Shown one piece after another: positions 60,871 to 64,000 of a DNA stretch of 64,000 nt. Every line of letters begins with the position of its first letter. Position 1 is the stretch's first letter. The notes below the pieces were generated by a model. That model worked only from the letters and a program-made list of their open reading frames with translations. It did not search any database and was not told the origin of the DNA. Origin of the DNA: Mastigamoeba balamuthi (taxonomy: Eukaryota > Evosea > Mastigamoebida > Mastigamoebidae); assembly GCA_902651635.1 (NCBI GenBank), contig CACRSC010000015.1, positions 359,788 through 423,787 of the forward strand, read 5' to 3'. The position numbers and the translations under genes are program-made.

Positions 60871-61139
60871 AGTTAACTCATGGACCAAAACCATGTCCCC
60901 TGAGACACAGGCGGCACAGATTAGAGAGTGGCAGGATACACTGCTCTGCATCCCACTACCACCAGATGCAGACGTTGACAAGATGCAGAATAGAGCAGTA
61001 GAAGCCATAAAACAGGTCATGGGAACCAAATCACACAGAACAGATGAAGGAAGAACCAAAGCCATAAGGGCGTATGATTTATACCATGAAATCCGAAACT
61101 CCGCGGATGAAAACAAGCACTCTGTTCCAATGCCATACT

Positions 61140-62850
61140 ATATTAAGTGAATAGAATCGGAAGTCATCCCCCTTCTGCAATATAAACCCAACCACACACA
61201 TGCGTACAAAACCTGGTGAAGCACCACAAAATGAATACTCTGATGCATTAACCACAACTGAACCTGGACAGAGATGAACCACATTAATGAATACATTGAA
61301 TACTCAATGGCAGAAGGATGCACCAGCCCCAAGAGATTCCTCAAGGACCTACGCAAGCCACGGGGGCCTGGCCTCCCCTTAAGCTATACCAGACATGATG
61401 GCACCTGCACTACGACCCCAGAGGAAGCACGCAAAACAGTAGACAACTGGATACACACACACTTTAACCAAGATGACACCCCAGCGACCTGCCCCTTGTG
61501 GTGGGAAGCACCACATCCCACCATACCTGAAGCAGCCACCACTGGCATGGACAACAATATCTCCAAGGAAGAACTCCGTGAGGCTGCAGGTGCCCAAAAA
61601 AGTAGGTCGGCCCCAGGCCCCACTGGATTTAAGGCAGAGTATGTCTGTGAGTTCCCAGCCACGTGGCATGACCAATGGATTAAGAACCTCAACGAAATCT
61701 GGACAGGCATGAAACCAGTCCCACAGTCATGGACTAGAGGGGAAATCATGCCCATTTTTAAAGGGGAAGACTGCACGCTGCCAGCGAACTACCACCCCAT
61801 AACGTTACGTGAAGTGGGCTACAAGATCTTTACCACTATCATCAACAAAAGACTGTACAAAGCTCTTGAGGAAAACAATATATGGGCCAATGCTCAGGAG
61901 GGCTTTCGCGATCGATGACCATTCCACGACACATAACATATGGGCCCTCCATCAAAGACTGGAAGAAGCCTTCAGAAGACATCAGAGAGTAGTAGGAATG
62001 TACATTGATCTCAAGAAAGCATATGACTCTATTCACTGTGACCACATTGCAGCCACGCTAAAATACTACAATGTTGGCCCCATTCTCACAAAAAACATAA
62101 TAGCCCTCTATGCATCAACTGAAGCCCACTCCCGCACGGCCCATGGCCCCACCGAATGGATCAGCATTAACTGTGGAGTGCGACAGGGAGACTCACTGTC
62201 ATGCACACTTTTCAACCTAGCCATAAATCCCCACTTGTATCAGATAGAAACACACCCTGAAGCCCTGGACATTCACGGCCACAAGAGAGGGGTACTAGCC
62301 TATGCAGATGACATGGTACTACTTGCCCACACACCTCAGATGCTTGCACACCTACTGCAGTATGTAATGGATATGCAGGAGGCAGGACTACACATCAATT
62401 CAGAAAAAATGTGCTACATTTGCCAGAAACGACACCCCCCCACAATAGCGACCATACAAGGCACCATCGAACCGGTGCCTCCAGGCACAATATATAAATA
62501 CCTCGGCATACACCTAGACCCACAGGGCAGAGACACACTCGACACTCCCGCCACGACCCACATTATTTTAGAACAATGTAGCTGGATGCACACCAAAAAA
62601 TCACTGTCCCTTGAACAACACATCTATATTGCCAATATGATGATCAATGATATGGCCCAATACCATGCCGGCACTATAACCCAAAACAATAACCTATTAG
62701 AATCACTGTCACATGCCATTGAAAACGCAGTGATAGGTAAATTAGAGCCTGCTAACATGATAAGCTGCAGACATGCTTTCACACCGACTAGACAAGAGGG
62801 ACTGGGACTCTGAAACCTAGCTGATGTTATACGAAGCAAACATGCATAGG
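61140..62850 (+). pseudogene. Reverse transcriptase domain of the retrotransposon, with stops and one frameshift
   Basis: Motifs: RSAPGPTGFKAEYV (RT0/1), PANYHPITLREVGYKIFTTI (RT2-like), NAQEGFR then a 1-nt frame change at about 61907 to DDHSTTHNIWAL, VVGMYIDLKKAYDSIHCDHI (motif A with D), INCGVRQGDSLSCTLFNLAI (motif B), GVLAYADDMVLLAHT (YADD catalytic centre), then IYKYLGIHLDPQG. Five TGA codons occur within about 35 codons at 61150-61255, and TGA and TAG follow GLGL and SKHA. Catalytic aspartates are intact. Confidence 0.85.
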
Positions 62851-63024
62851 AGGTGCTGAAATGGCTTAACGCACTGACACCAGATGGAATTATGCCTGAA
62901 ACGGACATAGGCCAGCCATGTCCCGCCATACCACAGCATAGGCAAGATAAGGCTAACTGCAAATACAGCAGGATGCACCATACGGCCATGGCAACATCTC
63001 CCACAATGGAACTCCCTCACGCAG

Positions 63025-64000
63025 GTGGAGAGAAATATCCTCCTGGACACGGGAACCCCGGCTGAGATTGGCCCTACACTGAACGAATCACTCATACATG
63101 AAGTGGGCAACTGCGGGTGGCAAATAAATAGGAAAAAATCCAAGGAACTGATACAACACCTGGTAAGAAACAACCAAGGCGAACCAACACACAAACCCGT
63201 GGACCTGAGCAGGATGGGATACCGCTTTAATACCAATCTAGAGCTCCAATGGACCTTCACATCAAACACAGGAGATGGCACCTGGAAAGACTGGCTTATC
63301 ATAGCAATGGATGAGTCATACGACCTGAGCTCAGGCAAGATAGCAATGGCCATAGTAGTGGATGGACACCCAGACATGAACGAAGCCATACAAGTCACGG
63401 GCGTCTGTGCCTCATGGACACTGGAACTACGCGCAGTCGAATATGTGGCAGAAATCATGGACCCGACCTCCAAATGCATCATAGCATGTGATAACGACCT
63501 GATAGTAAACACCCTAAATAAAGGAGACCTCACCACAGTAGTGGACAAAGACGCAGTCCGCAGATTCATCTGACTACGCGAACTCACACAAGCCAATGGA
63601 GGCAACGTAATACTCCAACACATCCATAGCCATCAATTGGAAGGACAAGGGCAGGAAAGCAACGCCACAAAAGCCCGCATTGCACAGGACAATCAACAAT
63701 GGGGAACTGAATTACAGAGGATCACCCACCTGAACACAAAGGCAGATCAGCTAGCACAACAGACATTGACACTAGACAGATGCCACAAGCTGGACCACCC
63801 AATATGGGGAATAGAGCTCGCCTCCATCCAAGAACTCACCATGATAGCACTGTCAAAACCCACACACAACTTTCACACAGTGTTCAGTATTGCCAGGTGA
63901 CACCGCCTGCACTGCTGCAAAGCAGCAGAGACGGCCGCAGAAATGACAAAAATTCCCCCAGTCCTCCTCCATGAAAAAACCAGACAACAAGCACAGCAAA
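63025..64000 (+). pseudogene. RNase H domain and 3' region of the retrotransposon
   Basis: RNase H motifs in order: IIAMDESYDLSSGKIAMAIV (first Asp), WTLELRAVEYVAEI (Glu), CIIACDNDLIVNTLN (second Asp), VILQHIHSHQ (His), HLNTKADQLAQQTL (final Asp). A TGA lies between RRFI and LRELTQ. After SIAR another TGA is followed by open frame to the window edge. Confidence 0.72.

Larger units (their letters stand above)
58170..64000 (+). mobile_element. Decayed non-LTR (LINE-like) retrotransposon, right end beyond the window
   Basis: On the plus strand a CA-rich, G-poor block contains, in order, an ORF1-like region, an AP-type endonuclease, a reverse transcriptase and an RNase H domain. That order (APE-RT-RNH) is that of the I/Jockey/Tad side of the LINEs. 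The frame is broken by several 1-nt indels and more than ten in-frame stops, most of them TGA. So the copy is dead or nearly so. Coding continues to the last base, so the 3' end is outside. Composition differs strongly from the GC-rich host genes. Confidence 0.82.

Noticed and set aside
61140-61260. Host reads UGA as a sense codon
   Set aside because: Intact host genes across the window end at TGA at the expected family lengths (PDI, HydE, COPG, TAF13), so recoding, if any, is confined to the retroelement's past.
1-64000. CRISPR array, rRNA genes, prokaryotic operons
   Set aside because: No regularly spaced repeats, no rRNA signature words, and introns plus monocistronic spacing show a eukaryotic nuclear genome.

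Overview
This is a eukaryotic nuclear window. About 57 kb of it is GC-rich, intron-bearing and very densely packed with housekeeping genes on both strands. The remaining ~6 kb at the right end is a lower-GC, CA-rich block occupied by a decayed non-LTR retrotransposon. The gene set points to an anaerobic or microaerophilic amoeboflagellate. It includes a hydrogenase-maturation enzyme (HydE) with a possible organellar presequence, a chitinase of the kind used in cyst walls, and a leucine-rich-repeat/dual-specificity-phosphatase fusion of a type known from Dictyostelium and Entamoeba. The strong GC bias fits a Mastigamoeba-like archamoeba, but the species is an inference.

Layout, left to right. 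0-10 kb: EXO1 (3' end off the window), an unrecognised MGC-starting coiled-coil protein, ER protein disulfide isomerase, HydE, phosphomannomutase and ATG10. 10-24 kb: a BAG6-like ubiquitin-domain protein, NAA38 (LSMD1), an RBR-type E3 ligase carrying an out-of-frame 64-bp tandem duplication, MMS19, coatomer gamma (nine exons, one GC-AG intron) and an RCC1-repeat protein. 24-35 kb: a large secreted VCBS/FG-GAP glycoprotein, an unrecognised Q/E-rich coiled-coil protein with frame breaks, MRTO4, a VIT-domain protein without a VWA domain, and calcineurin A lying in the same frame directly downstream. 35-50 kb: an F-box-like protein, a Yippee/Mis18-like membrane protein, a SAP-domain protein, a GNL1-like GTPase, FIBP, a surface protein, a GCK-II/Hippo-type kinase, an alpha/beta hydrolase, a small membrane protein, FAM32A and a GH18 chitinase. 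50-57 kb: LRR-phosphatase, TAF13, a thioredoxin-like membrane protein, a RING/TRAF-type protein, an ENSA/ARPP19 homologue, a small unknown, and an AMMECR1 protein of bacterial type. 57-64 kb: a gene-free transition, then the retroelement (ORF1, endonuclease, reverse transcriptase, RNase H), which runs off the right edge.

The genes do not form one pathway. Themes that recur are ubiquitin/autophagy (BAG6, RBR, RING/TRAF, F-box, ATG10), Ca2+/phosphatase and kinase signalling (calcineurin, LRR-DSP, GCK kinase, ENSA), Fe-S biology (HydE, MMS19) and secretion/cell surface (PDI, PMM, COPG, two hydrophobic-tailed surface proteins, chitinase). Introns are mostly 44-180 nt, and about half of the donors I could fix read GTGCG rather than GTAAG/GTATG. 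A short ATATC/ATCTTCCC-type motif recurs 30-120 nt upstream of many start codons. The most unusual observations are a possible VIT-calcineurin fusion joined by a GC-AG intron, a retroelement whose in-frame stops are nearly all TGA, and the frame-breaking duplication in the RBR ligase. All family assignments come from reading motifs by eye; no database search was run.
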